A DNA stretch of 21,289 nucleotides. Source: JAVVFH01 sp032250585. Its GTDB lineage: Bacteria > Pseudomonadota > Gammaproteobacteria > Xanthomonadales > SZUA-36. Positions 13,636 through 21,289 of the stretch are shown here, piece by piece. Position 1 is the stretch's first letter. The number at the start of each line of letters is the position of its first letter. The DNA is taken from the NCBI GenBank assembly GCA_032250585.1, contig JAVVFH010000032.1, forward strand, positions 1 to 21,289, given 5' to 3'. The notes beneath the pieces were generated by a model. That model saw only the letters and a program-made list of their open reading frames with translations. It was not told the DNA's origin and searched no databases. Made by a program: the position numbers and the translations under genes.

Positions 13636-15069
13636 TCAGGCGCTTTTCAGCCGTGGCTGTTTCATTTCCAGGTATTGCACGATGGACAACGCGGTCTCGC
13701 GTGCATCGGCGATGGCGGTGACCACCAGGTCGGAACCCCGGACCATGTCGCCAGCGCCGAAAATCGCCGGATTGCTGGTCTGGCCGGGCAAACGGTCGGC
13801 GACGTGCAGCAGGCCGTTCTCGTGCGTGTCTACACCCAATGTGCCCAGCCATGGGGGCGGGCTGGGACGGTAACCGAAGGCAAAAATGACGGCCGTGGCC
13901 GGTAAGCTGCGTTCACTGCCGGGAATGATTTCCGGTTTGGCGCGCCCGCCTGCAGCAGCAACCAGACGGGTTTGCGCCACCTCGATGGCCTTGAGCCGCC
14001 GGTCTTCATGGACCAGCCCGAGGGGCATCGTGTTGAACTCGAATTGCACGCCTTCGCTCATCGCGTTCTTCACTTCGCGCGGTGAGCCCGGCATGTTGGC
14101 CTGGTCGCGGCGGTAGACGCACCGCACCGAGCGGGCGCCCTGGCGGATGGCGGTCCGCACGCAGTCCATCGCCGTGTCGCCCCCACCGAGCACGGCCACG
14201 TCTTCGCCTGCCAGATCGATGTGCGGGAACGCCGGCAAGTCCAGTTGGTACATGTGGCTGGTCTGACCGATCAGGAATTCCAGCGCCGGTACGATACCGC
14301 CCTGTTCCATGCCAGGCAGGCTGGCTTCCACGGGTCGGTAGGTGCCGAGGCCCAGAAACAGCGCATCGTGCATCTTTCGCAGTTCGTGGGCCTGGATGTC
14401 GCGGCCTATTTCGCAATTCATCCTGAAGTGCACGCCGGCCCCTTCGAGGATTTCCCGGCGACGCCGCATCACCTGCAGCTCGAGTTTGAAATCGGGGATT
14501 CCGAAGCTGAGCAGGCCACCGATTTCCGGATAGCGGTCGTAGACCGTGACACTGATGCCGTTGCGGGTCAGCACATCGGCACAGGCGAGGCCGGCCGGTC
14601 CGGCTCCGACGACGCCGACGCTCCAGGGTTTCGTTTTGACGTGGGACAGGTCGGGCTTCCAGCCTTGCTTCAGCGCTTCGTCGACGATGTATTTTTCGAT
14701 GGCGCCGATGGTCACGGCGCCAAAACCGGTTTGCAGTGTGCACGCTTGCTCGCAGAGGCGGTCCTGGGGACAGATCCGCCCGCAGACCTCCGGCAGGCTG
14801 TTGGTTTCATGGCATAGATCCGCGGCTTCCAGAATGCGGCCTTCGCGTGCCAGCTTGAGCCAGTTCGGGATGTAGTTGTGCACAGGGCACTTCCACTCGC
14901 AATACGGGTTGCCGCAGTCAAGGCAGCGCTCGGCCTGTTCGGCGGCGCTTTGCGGGTCGTAGGGCTTGTATATTTCGCGGAACTCGCTGCGACGAATCTC
15001 CAGCGGATAGATATCCGGGTCGCTTCGCGAGCGGTCGAGAAAGGCAAAATGGTCGAATTTTTTCGTCAT
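13636..15069 (-). CDS. gltD: Glutamate synthase (NADPH) small subunit
   Basis: The beta subunit of NADPH-GOGAT passes electrons from NADPH through FAD and iron-sulfur clusters to the large subunit. It has 477 residues. The N-terminal ferredoxin-like part has cysteines C49, C52, C57, C61 and C96, C100, C106, C110 for two 4Fe-4S clusters. The FAD-binding motif VGVVGAGPAGLACA starts near residue 151, with PEIGGLLSFGIPDFKL after it. The NADPH-binding motif VAVLGGGDTAMDCVRTA is near 290, and the terminal IFGAGDMVRGSDLVVTAI closes the fold. ATG 15069 gives the standard start MTKKFDHFAFLDRSRSDP and has AAGGG four bases upstream, overlapping the gltB stop codon; the frame open to 15123 only runs into gltB. 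The gap to gltB is 7 bp, so the two are one operon. Confidence 0.96.
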   Translation of the reverse strand: MTKKFDHFAFLDRSRSDPDIYPLEIRRSEFREIYKPYDPQSAAEQAERCLDCGNPYCEWKCPVHNYIPNWLKLAREGRILEAADLCHETNSLPEVCGRICPQDRLCEQACTLQTGFGAVTIGAIEKYIVDEALKQGWKPDLSHVKTKPWSVGVVGAGPAGLACADVLTRNGISVTVYDRYPEIGGLLSFGIPDFKLELQVMRRRREILEGAGVHFRMNCEIGRDIQAHELRKMHDALFLGLGTYRPVEASLPGMEQGGIVPALEFLIGQTSHMYQLDLPAFPHIDLAGEDVAVLGGGDTAMDCVRTAIRQGARSVRCVYRRDQANMPGSPREVKNAMSEGVQFEFNTMPLGLVHEDRRLKAIEVAQTRLVAAAGGRAKPEIIPGSERSLPATAVIFAFGYRPSPPPWLGTLGVDTHENGLLHVADRLPGQTSNPAIFGAGDMVRGSDLVVTAIADARETALSIVQYLEMKQPRLKSA

Positions 15070-15076
15070 GTGTCCC

Positions 15077-18000
15077 TTATGCTTTGACCAGGCGCAGTGG
15101 TACGTCCTGTTGCGAAATTTCATTACTGGCGACCAGCGATTTGGGCACGATGTAGACCCAGTGCGGCAGCATCAGGTCCCATGCATCGAGCACCTTGCGG
15201 CCCCATTCGCTGCCGGTCAGACTGACGTGAGCGGAAACCAGGGAATGCAGGCGCCGCTGCGGTGCTTCGAAGCGCTGCTCTTCCAGTGGCGAGGCCTCCA
15301 CGAATTCGGCATTCAGCAGCCGCTCCACCTGCCGGCCCTGATCCAGCACGAACAGCTCGCCGCCGGTCATGCCCGCCGCCAGGTTGGGACCAAACGGTCC
15401 CATGATGACGACGGTGCCGCCGGTCATGTACTCGCAGGCGTGGTGGCCTACGCCTTCGACAACCGTTTGCGCCCCGGAGTTGCGCACCGCAAAGCGTTCA
15501 CCGGCCTGCCCCTGGGCGAACAGCTCGCCGCCGGTGGCGCCGTACAGGCAGGCGTTGCCGCAGATCACGTTGCGGCGGGCGCGCTCGCGGTCGGCTTCGT
15601 GGGTAGTCAGCACGATGCGGCCGCCGGACATGCCCTTGCCCACGTAGTCGTTGGCGTCGCCTTCCAGGTGGATGGAGACGCCGGGCGTGTTCCAGCAGCC
15701 GAGGCTCTGGCCGGCGGTGCCGCTGAGGTGCAGACGGATGCGGTCGGCCGGCAAACCCTCGCGGCCGTGCTGCCGCGCCAGTTCGCCCGCCAGCGCGGCG
15801 CCTACGGAACGGTCGTAATTGCGGATCGTAAAGCGACCGCTCCAGGCTTCGCGGCGTTCAAGCGCTTCGCGGGCGGCTGCGAGGATGTCCTGGTTGAGCT
15901 GGCCTTTATCGAAAGGTGGATTGCGTTCCAGTGTGCAGAAAGGGGCCTGCGTGCCGCGGACCGCGGCCGAGCGCAGGATCGGACCGAGATCCAGTGCCCG
16001 CTGCTTGGGTGTCAGGCCCGGAAGCTGCTCGAGCAGGTCGCTGCGGCCGATGAGCTCGGTGAACTGCTGGATGCCGAGTGCCGCCATGATCTCGCGCACG
16101 TCGCGCGCCAGAAACTGGAAATAGTTCATCACCCGTTCGGGCAAGCCGTGGAAATGCAGGTCCCGCAGCGTCTTGTTCTGGGTCGCCACGCCGGTCGCGC
16201 AGTTGTTCAAGTGGCAGATGCGGAGGTATTTACAGCCCAGCGCCACCATCGGCCCGGTGCCGAAGCCGAAGCTTTCGGCGCCGAGCATGGCGCCCTTGAC
16301 CACGTCCAGACCGGTTTTGAGCCCGCCGTCGACCTGCAGGCGGATCTTGTGGCGCAGGCCGTTCTCGACCAGAGCCTGATGGGTTTCCGCAAGTCCCAGC
16401 TCCCACGGGACGCCGGCGTACTTGACCGAACTCAGCGGGCTGGCGCCGGTACCGCCGTCGAAACCGGCGATCGTGATCAGGTCGGCATAGGCCTTGGCCA
16501 CGCCGACTGCGATCGTACCAACCCCCGAGCTGGACACCAGCTTGACCGAGATCACGGCTTTCGGATTGACCATTTTCAGATCGAAAATAAGCTGCGACAG
16601 GTCTTCGATCGAATAGATGTCGTGATGCGGCGGCGGCGAAATCAGCGTCACGCCGGGCGTGGAGCAGCGCAGCGCGGCGATCTCCGCGGTCACCTTGCCG
16701 CCCGGAAGTTGCCCGCCTTCGCCGGGCTTGGCGCCCTGCGCGATCTTGATCTGCAGCACGTCGGCGTTCACCAGGTAGTGCGCGTTGACCCCGAAGCGCC
16801 CCGAAGCGACCTGCTTGATCCGCGAATTACGCTCGCTGTTGAAGCGGGCCGGGTCTTCCCCGCCTTCGCCGGAGTTGGAGCGCCCGCCGAGGCGATTCAT
16901 CGCGATCGCCAGTGACTCGTGCGCCTCGGGCGACAGCGCGCCGATGGACATCGCGGCGCTGTCGAAACGGGGGTAGATATGATCTTCCGTTTCGACCCGG
17001 GCCAGCGGCAGGGGCTGCTCAACGGGTTTCAGCCGCAGCAGGTCGCGGATCGCCAGCGGCGGGCGCTGATTGACCGCGTCGGCGAAACGCCGATAATCAT
17101 TCCAGTCGCCGCTGGCGGCGGCTTGCTGCAGGCTCATCACCACGTCGGGGTTGAAGGCGTGCTGCTCGCCGCCGTGCATGTAGCGGTAGAGGCCGTCGCG
17201 TTCCGGGCACAGCTGATCCGCCCAGGCCTTGTCGCTGCGCCGGCGCAGGTCCGTCTCCAGTTCCGCGAAACCGGCGCCCGCGATCTTGGACGTAACCTTG
17301 GGGCAACACAGCGCCATGACCTCCGGCGCCAGCCCGACCGCCTCGAACAACTGGGATCCGCGGTAGCTGCCCATGGTGCAGATGCCCATCTTGGAAAGAA
17401 TCTTCAGCAGCCCTTTGCGGATGCCGCGCCGGTAATTCTTGCGCAGCTGGATCGGATCGCCTTCCAGCGCGCCGATTTTCTGCTGCTGGTTGACGCTCTG
17501 GAACGCCAGGTAGGGGTAGATCGCCGTGGCACCGAGGCCGAGCAGCACCGCGAACTGGTGCGGGTCGCGGGCCGAGCCGGTTTCGATCAGGATGTTGGCG
17601 TTAGGGCGCTGGCCGGCGCGCATCAGGCCCTGGTGCACGGCGCCGACGGCCAGCGGCGCGGGCATGGGAAGTGTCTCGCGGGCGATCTCCCGGTCGCTGA
17701 GCACGATGATGGTCGCCCCGCCTTCCACGGCCGCCAGGCAGTCGTCCGCGAGTTTTTGCAGTGCTTCGCCGAGGCCTCGCTCGTCGGGCCGGTAATTGAT
17801 GTTGAAGCGGACGTTGCGGTAATACCTCTGATCGAGGCCCAGCAGGGTCTGGTACTTGACGTAATTGAGCACCGGCCACGGCAGCAGCACCCGGTAGGCG
17901 TGCGATGCGGTCTCGTGGAACACGTTGTGTTCGCGCCCGATGCAGGTCTCCAGCGACATCACGGCCGATTCGCGCAGGGGGTCGATGGGCGGGTTGGTCA

Positions 18001-19606
18001 CCTGCGCGAAAGATTGCCGGAAATAATCGTAGATCGAGCGGTCTTTCTGCGACAGGACGGCGATCGGCGTGTCGTCGCCCATCGATCCGACCGGTTCCTG
18101 GGACTCCAGGGCCATCGGATTGATGATGGTCTCGATTTCCTCGGCGCCCAGGCCGAACATCTTCTGGAAGACGGGCAACAGGTTGGCGGATTCGCGCATG
18201 AACTTGTTGGCGGCCTTGCGTTCCTGCTCGTCGTTGTTCCACACCCGCACCACGTTCTCGGTCATCCACTCGCGGTAGGCGTGAGTGGATTTGAGGTTGT
18301 CGTCGATGGCGTTGTTTTTCCAGAACCGGCCGGTCTCGGTGTCGACGGCGATCATTTCACCGGGGCCGAGCCGGCCGCGCCGCTTGATGCGCCCTGGCGG
18401 GCAATCCCATACACCGGTCTCGGAAGCCACGGTGAAGACCCCGTCGTGGGTGACACTGTAGCGAGCCGGCCGCAGCCCGTTGCGGTCCAGGTTGCAACAG
18501 GCGATGCGCCCGTTGGTGGCAACCACGCCGGCCGGCCCGTCCCAGGGTTCCTGGTGCATGGAGTTGAATTCAAGGAAGGCCCGCAGCTCGGGGTCCATGT
18601 CCTCACGCAGCGCCGGCGGTATCAATAGGCGCATGGCACGGAATATGTCCATGCCGCCTGCCAGGAATACTTCCAGCAGGTTGTCCAGCGAGGAGGAATC
18701 GGAGCCGGTCTCGTTGACCAGGTGCGAGAGGTCCTCGAGTGTCGGCAGCAGTGGTGAGTGCAGGATGCCGGCGCGGGCATTGGCCCAGTCGCGGTTCGCG
18801 TTGACGCTGTTGATCTCGCCATTGTGCGCCAGGAAGCGGAACGGCTGTGCGTAGTTCCAGCGCGGCAGGGTATTGGTCGAAAAGCGCTGGTGGCAGATGC
18901 CGATCGAACTGGTCATGCGCTCGTCGCGCAGGTCGGGGAAAAAGTCCGCCAGGTGCTCGGCCTGGACCAGGCCCTTGTAGACCATGGTCAGATTGGAAAG
19001 CGTCACGATGTAATACAGCGGATCGCTGTCGGCCAATTTCCGCTGTTCTTCGAAGGCGAAGCGCCGCGCCGCGAACAGCTGGCGCTCGATGTCGTGCGAC
19101 CGCCAGCCGGCGGGCGCGTTCACGAAGACCTGGTAGATCGCCGGCATGCTGACCAGGGCCTGGTCACCCACGACCTCCGGTCGCGTGGGAACCTCGCGCC
19201 AACCGACCACGCTCAATGCGAGGCGGCTCAAATGGCGGCTGAGAATTTCCTGGCCGCGCTCGATCAGATCGGCGTCGTGGGAAAAAAACACCAGGCCCGA
19301 AGCGAAGCGCTCTGACAGACGGATGCCACAGTCCGCGGCGACCTCGCGCAGGAAGGGTTCTGGAAATTGCAGCAGAATGCCGCAGCCGTCGCCGGATTTG
19401 CCGTCTGCGGCAACGGCGCCGCGGTGCGTCAGGCGCGCCAGTGATTCGAGAGTGGTTTGCACCAGCCAATGGCTCTTCTCGCCATCCATGTGGGCAAGCA
19501 GGGCAAAGCCGCAACTGTCCCTGAAGTCACGCAGTGCGTCGTGCAGTTTGTCAGATCGGTCGGGCAAAGGCGGCTCCGGGTGGTTAATGGGGAAATTGTG
19601 GAACAA
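15077..19606 (-). CDS. gltB: Glutamate synthase (NADPH) large subunit
   Basis: The alpha subunit of GOGAT converts glutamine plus 2-oxoglutarate into two glutamates. It has 1509 residues, the normal length. It begins with a class II amidotransferase domain whose nucleophile is C32 in DSCGFALLAH; residues before it would be removed as a propeptide. Also visible are HRGAVAADGKSGDGCGILLQ, LAHNGEINSVNANR, and NETGSDSSSLDN. The FMN-binding synthase domain holds NSGEGGEDPARF, ISPPPHHDIYSIEDL and AGFDGGTGASPLSSVKYAG, then the 3Fe-4S cysteines C1125, C1131 and C1136 in CKYLRICHLNNCATG. The GXGXG domain ends the protein. The start is TTG 19606, the first in-frame start after a stop. A second TTG at 19567 has GGAG six bases upstream and would give a shorter propeptide. 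Confidence 0.96.
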   Translation of the reverse strand: MFHNFPINHPEPPLPDRSDKLHDALRDFRDSCGFALLAHMDGEKSHWLVQTTLESLARLTHRGAVAADGKSGDGCGILLQFPEPFLREVAADCGIRLSERFASGLVFFSHDADLIERGQEILSRHLSRLALSVVGWREVPTRPEVVGDQALVSMPAIYQVFVNAPAGWRSHDIERQLFAARRFAFEEQRKLADSDPLYYIVTLSNLTMVYKGLVQAEHLADFFPDLRDERMTSSIGICHQRFSTNTLPRWNYAQPFRFLAHNGEINSVNANRDWANARAGILHSPLLPTLEDLSHLVNETGSDSSSLDNLLEVFLAGGMDIFRAMRLLIPPALREDMDPELRAFLEFNSMHQEPWDGPAGVVATNGRIACCNLDRNGLRPARYSVTHDGVFTVASETGVWDCPPGRIKRRGRLGPGEMIAVDTETGRFWKNNAIDDNLKSTHAYREWMTENVVRVWNNDEQERKAANKFMRESANLLPVFQKMFGLGAEEIETIINPMALESQEPVGSMGDDTPIAVLSQKDRSIYDYFRQSFAQVTNPPIDPLRESAVMSLETCIGREHNVFHETASHAYRVLLPWPVLNYVKYQTLLGLDQRYYRNVRFNINYRPDERGLGEALQKLADDCLAAVEGGATIIVLSDREIARETLPMPAPLAVGAVHQGLMRAGQRPNANILIETGSARDPHQFAVLLGLGATAIYPYLAFQSVNQQQKIGALEGDPIQLRKNYRRGIRKGLLKILSKMGICTMGSYRGSQLFEAVGLAPEVMALCCPKVTSKIAGAGFAELETDLRRRSDKAWADQLCPERDGLYRYMHGGEQHAFNPDVVMSLQQAAASGDWNDYRRFADAVNQRPPLAIRDLLRLKPVEQPLPLARVETEDHIYPRFDSAAMSIGALSPEAHESLAIAMNRLGGRSNSGEGGEDPARFNSERNSRIKQVASGRFGVNAHYLVNADVLQIKIAQGAKPGEGGQLPGGKVTAEIAALRCSTPGVTLISPPPHHDIYSIEDLSQLIFDLKMVNPKAVISVKLVSSSGVGTIAVGVAKAYADLITIAGFDGGTGASPLSSVKYAGVPWELGLAETHQALVENGLRHKIRLQVDGGLKTGLDVVKGAMLGAESFGFGTGPMVALGCKYLRICHLNNCATGVATQNKTLRDLHFHGLPERVMNYFQFLARDVREIMAALGIQQFTELIGRSDLLEQLPGLTPKQRALDLGPILRSAAVRGTQAPFCTLERNPPFDKGQLNQDILAAAREALERREAWSGRFTIRNYDRSVGAALAGELARQHGREGLPADRIRLHLSGTAGQSLGCWNTPGVSIHLEGDANDYVGKGMSGGRIVLTTHEADRERARRNVICGNACLYGATGGELFAQGQAGERFAVRNSGAQTVVEGVGHHACEYMTGGTVVIMGPFGPNLAAGMTGGELFVLDQGRQVERLLNAEFVEASPLEEQRFEAPQRRLHSLVSAHVSLTGSEWGRKVLDAWDLMLPHWVYIVPKSLVASNEISQQDVPLRLVKA

Positions 19607-19649
19607 AGAACCACAGGCTCAATGTATCGGAATGCTCATCATTGTGTAA

Positions 19650-19683
19650 TTTAATATTTTGAATAACCAGCGCTTTAATATTT
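19650..19683. promoter_or_regulatory. AT-rich divergent control region with paired direct repeats
   Basis: TTTAATATTT occurs twice, at 19650-19659 and 19674-19683, 24 bp start to start, in the most AT-rich stretch of the window. It lies between gltB (minus) and the small membrane-protein gene (plus). The repeats may be regulator sites or parts of promoters; a plus-strand -10-like TATCAT sits at 19693-19698. No full promoter can be fixed by eye. Confidence 0.45.
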
Positions 19684-19764
19684 ATGCTTGTCTATCATAA
19701 CCCACTGGAAAATGCCTCCAAAGTGGCGGTAGAGTGTGCCGGGCTCCAGGCGAAAGACATCATC

Positions 19765-19944
19765 ATGCACAGACGCGCGTTTCTATTGTTTGTCCTGTTC
19801 GTTGTTCTGGCCGCGTTTTACGGCTCGCTGACCCGCGAGCGCGTGCCGGTCATTGCTCAGGAGCAGCAAAACCAGACCCGGCAGCTGAACAATCTGGATC
19901 AACAGGTGTTGGGTCGGCCTGAAATGGATGAGACTGGCGACTGA
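19765..19944 (+). CDS. Small single-pass membrane protein, unknown function
   Basis: I do not recognise this 59-residue product. It starts MHRRAFLLFVLFVVLAAFYG, a short positive N-terminus followed by one hydrophobic segment (about residues 5-20), and ends in a polar, glutamine-rich tail (QEQQNQTRQLNNLDQQ) that would face the periplasm. No lipobox cysteine is present. The open frame extends upstream to 19684, but the membrane-anchor start at 19765 is the more natural one. The ribosome binding site is weak. It is followed after 49 bp by the TolB/TPR gene on the same strand, and the two could be one operon. It could be a chance frame, but its membrane-protein composition speaks for a real gene. 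Confidence 0.5.
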   Translation: MHRRAFLLFVLFVVLAAFYGSLTRERVPVIAQEQQNQTRQLNNLDQQVLGRPEMDETGD

Positions 19945-19993
19945 GCGGCCCGTTCAATGGAACCTCGACCCCGGATCGCCGGTCAGCTCAATC

Positions 19994-21289
19994 ATGTCGA
20001 AGCGAAACCGATGGCTCCAGCGATTGCTCGCGCCCGCGCTTTTGATCGCCATCGCCGCGATCGCCTGGTGGGGCCGGGACCATCTACCGACTCCGCAGCC
20101 GATCCGATCCGCAGCCGACTCCGCCGCGCGAAACCAGGTTTACTACGGACCGTCCAATTCGATCGCCGTTCTGCCTTTCACTGACGCCTCGGGCGAGGGG
20201 CAGGCCGCACTGGGCGAGGGCTTTTCGCGGGAACTGATCGACCTGATGCAGCACATACCGGCGCTGCAGGTGACCGCGCACAGCTCTTCGCTCTTTTTTC
20301 GGGGTCGCGCGCTGCCGGCCCGCGTCGTGTCGGAGCAACTGCGGGCCGCCCACATCCTCAGCGGCGCTTACCGGGAGACCGACGGACGGGTCGAAGTTTC
20401 GATCAGCCTGGTGTCCGCCCGTCGCGACGAAGAAATAGAGGCACGGACTCTGGCCGGCCCGCCCAGTGGTGTCGACGCCGTCCATGGCGACGTACTTGCG
20501 GCCGTCCTGCAGGCCATGGACATCACCGTACCGGATCCGCTGCCCACCACGCGGCCGGCATCGGCGCCGGCCAGGCGACTCGTATTGCAGGGCCTTTATG
20601 ACCGGGTGCCCGGCGATGCAGCCACGCTGCAAGCGGCACGCGAAGCTTTCGATGCGGCGCTGCAGCTCGAGCCCGGGTACGGATTCGCCTGGGTGGCGCT
20701 GGCGCAGACCTGGCTGGTCTCCGACACGGCCGACGCGGTCGCTGAGGCGCGCGTGGCGCTTGACCAGGCGCTGAGCCTCGATCCCCAGGATGCCGACGCA
20801 CTGGCGCTGCAAAGCTACCTGCGTCGTACGCATGACTGGGACTGGCAAGGGGCGGAGGCGGCTGCGTTGCGGGCGCTGGAGTTCAAGCCGGGCGATGCGG
20901 CCCTGATGAGCAGCGCGGCGCTGGCCCTGTCGGCTCTGGGCCGTTTCGAGCAGGCCGTCGAGTTGCTGGAGGGCGCGGTGCGCAGGGACCCCCTCAACCT
21001 GAGCGTGGGCATTCAACTGGGCGTCGCGCAGGAGTTTGTGGCCCGATACGACGACGCGTTGTCCAGTTACCGCCGGGTTGCGGCTCTTTATCCCGAGTTT
21101 CCGGGCGTTTATGCTTCTCGTGCCCGCATCAAGCTGATCCAGGACAAGCCGGAATCGGCCTTGCGGGAAAGCGAAAAGGAAGGCGACAGGTTCTGGCAGC
21201 GCTACGCCCGGGCCCTGGCGCTCACCGCGCTGCAGCGTACCGCCGAGGCAGAGCTTGCGCTGGATGCCCTGATCGATGAAGACGGACAC
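19994..21289 (+). CDS. Membrane-anchored TolB-like/TPR-repeat protein, 3'-truncated by window edge
   Basis: The frame is open from 19994 to the end of the window (432 codons, no stop). The N-terminus MSKRNRWLQRLLAPALLIAI has a basic start and one membrane segment (about residues 11-27). From residue 56, SIAVLPFTDASGEGQAALGE and FSRELIDLMQHIPALQVTAH form the TolB-like/FlgO-like domain seen in many TPR-containing adenylate-cyclase-like and CadC-type proteins. From about residue 215, helical repeats of TPR form follow (FDAALQLEPGYGFAWVALA, ALDQALSLDPQDADALAL, ALRALEFKPGD, ELLEGAVRRDPLNLSVGI). No winged-helix DNA-binding domain precedes the membrane segment, unlike many relatives. An earlier ATG at 19928 overlaps the small gene before it and is an alternative start. 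It probably acts as a periplasmic protein-interaction scaffold (inference). Confidence 0.82.
   Translation, partial: MSKRNRWLQRLLAPALLIAIAAIAWWGRDHLPTPQPIRSAADSAARNQVYYGPSNSIAVLPFTDASGEGQAALGEGFSRELIDLMQHIPALQVTAHSSSLFFRGRALPARVVSEQLRAAHILSGAYRETDGRVEVSISLVSARRDEEIEARTLAGPPSGVDAVHGDVLAAVLQAMDITVPDPLPTTRPASAPARRLVLQGLYDRVPGDAATLQAAREAFDAALQLEPGYGFAWVALAQTWLVSDTADAVAEARVALDQALSLDPQDADALALQSYLRRTHDWDWQGAEAAALRALEFKPGDAALMSSAALALSALGRFEQAVELLEGAVRRDPLNLSVGIQLGVAQEFVARYDDALSSYRRVAALYPEFPGVYASRARIKLIQDKPESALRESEKEGDRFWQRYARALALTALQRTAEAELALDALIDEDGH

Noticed and set aside
13601..13636. Stem (CCGCC...GGCGG) followed by AAAAAA near the gltD stop
   Set aside because: For minus-strand gltBD transcription the T-run precedes the stem, so it cannot be an intrinsic terminator of that operon.
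15068..18628. Two long plus-strand open frames (15068-16915 and 16919-18628) opposite gltB
   Set aside because: gltB is unambiguous on the minus strand; these frames are antisense shadows rich in His, Gln, Val and Ala.
20084..21289. Long minus-strand open frame (401 codons) at the right end
   Set aside because: Its translation is low-complexity and family-free, whereas the plus strand over the same bases encodes a membrane anchor, a TolB-like domain and TPR repeats. It is a GC-rich shadow.
1..21289. CRISPR array, defence island, prophage or transposon
   Set aside because: No regularly spaced repeats, cas genes, toxin-antitoxin pair, integrase, transposase or phage structural gene can be seen on either strand.

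Overview
The window is a GC-rich chromosomal segment (well over 60% G+C by eye). The gene families and their order point to a gammaproteobacterium. The threonine genes and GltB/GltD align closely, from memory, with their E. coli counterparts, and a clsB/ybhP-like pair is also present. I see no rRNA, tRNA, CRISPR array, transposase, integrase or phage gene, so this looks mainly like core and household-stress chromosome.

Layout. (1) Positions 1-2031, plus strand: the end of the threonine operon, with a 5'-truncated homoserine kinase (thrB) followed closely by threonine synthase (thrC). (2) 2032-2357: a 326-bp gap almost filled by a large nested imperfect palindrome, the most unusual structure in the window. 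(3) 2358-8144, plus strand: a Kef-type cation/proton antiporter with a nucleotide-binding domain, a stand-alone ATP-dependent DNA ligase of the LigD-ligase type, a phospholipase D/cardiolipin-synthase-like protein fused to a TVP38/TMEM64 (VTT) membrane domain, and an overlapping endonuclease/exonuclease/phosphatase (EEP) gene. (4) 8277-9303, minus strand: dodecin, a pyridoxamine-phosphate-oxidase-fold stress protein and a tiny PLDc_N-type membrane protein. (5) 9509-11254, plus strand: a thiamine-diphosphate enzyme of the acetolactate-synthase superfamily behind a good sigma70-like promoter. (6) 11353-19606, all minus strand: glutamate synthase gltB-gltD, a MarR-family regulator with an operator-like inverted repeat, polyphosphate kinase 2 and a DUF456 membrane protein. 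(7) 19765-21289, plus strand, divergent from gltB: a 59-residue single-pass membrane protein and a 3'-truncated membrane-anchored TolB-like/TPR protein.

How the genes work together. thrB and thrC perform the last two steps of threonine synthesis. gltB and gltD form NADPH-dependent GOGAT for ammonia assimilation. Much of the middle fits envelope, redox and energy homeostasis: cation efflux, phospholipid synthesis or turnover, flavin buffering by dodecin, a flavin-fold stress protein and polyphosphate-driven nucleotide phosphorylation. That grouping is inference from family membership, not proof of a pathway.

No clearly new multi-gene system is evident. The points most worth a second look are the 285-bp palindrome downstream of thrC, the palindrome cluster at 11256-11333, the MarR operator candidate, the unassigned ThDP enzyme divergent from dodecin, the PLD-VTT/EEP unit with a nearby orphan PLDc_N protein, and the TolB/TPR protein that lacks the DNA-binding domain often attached to this architecture.
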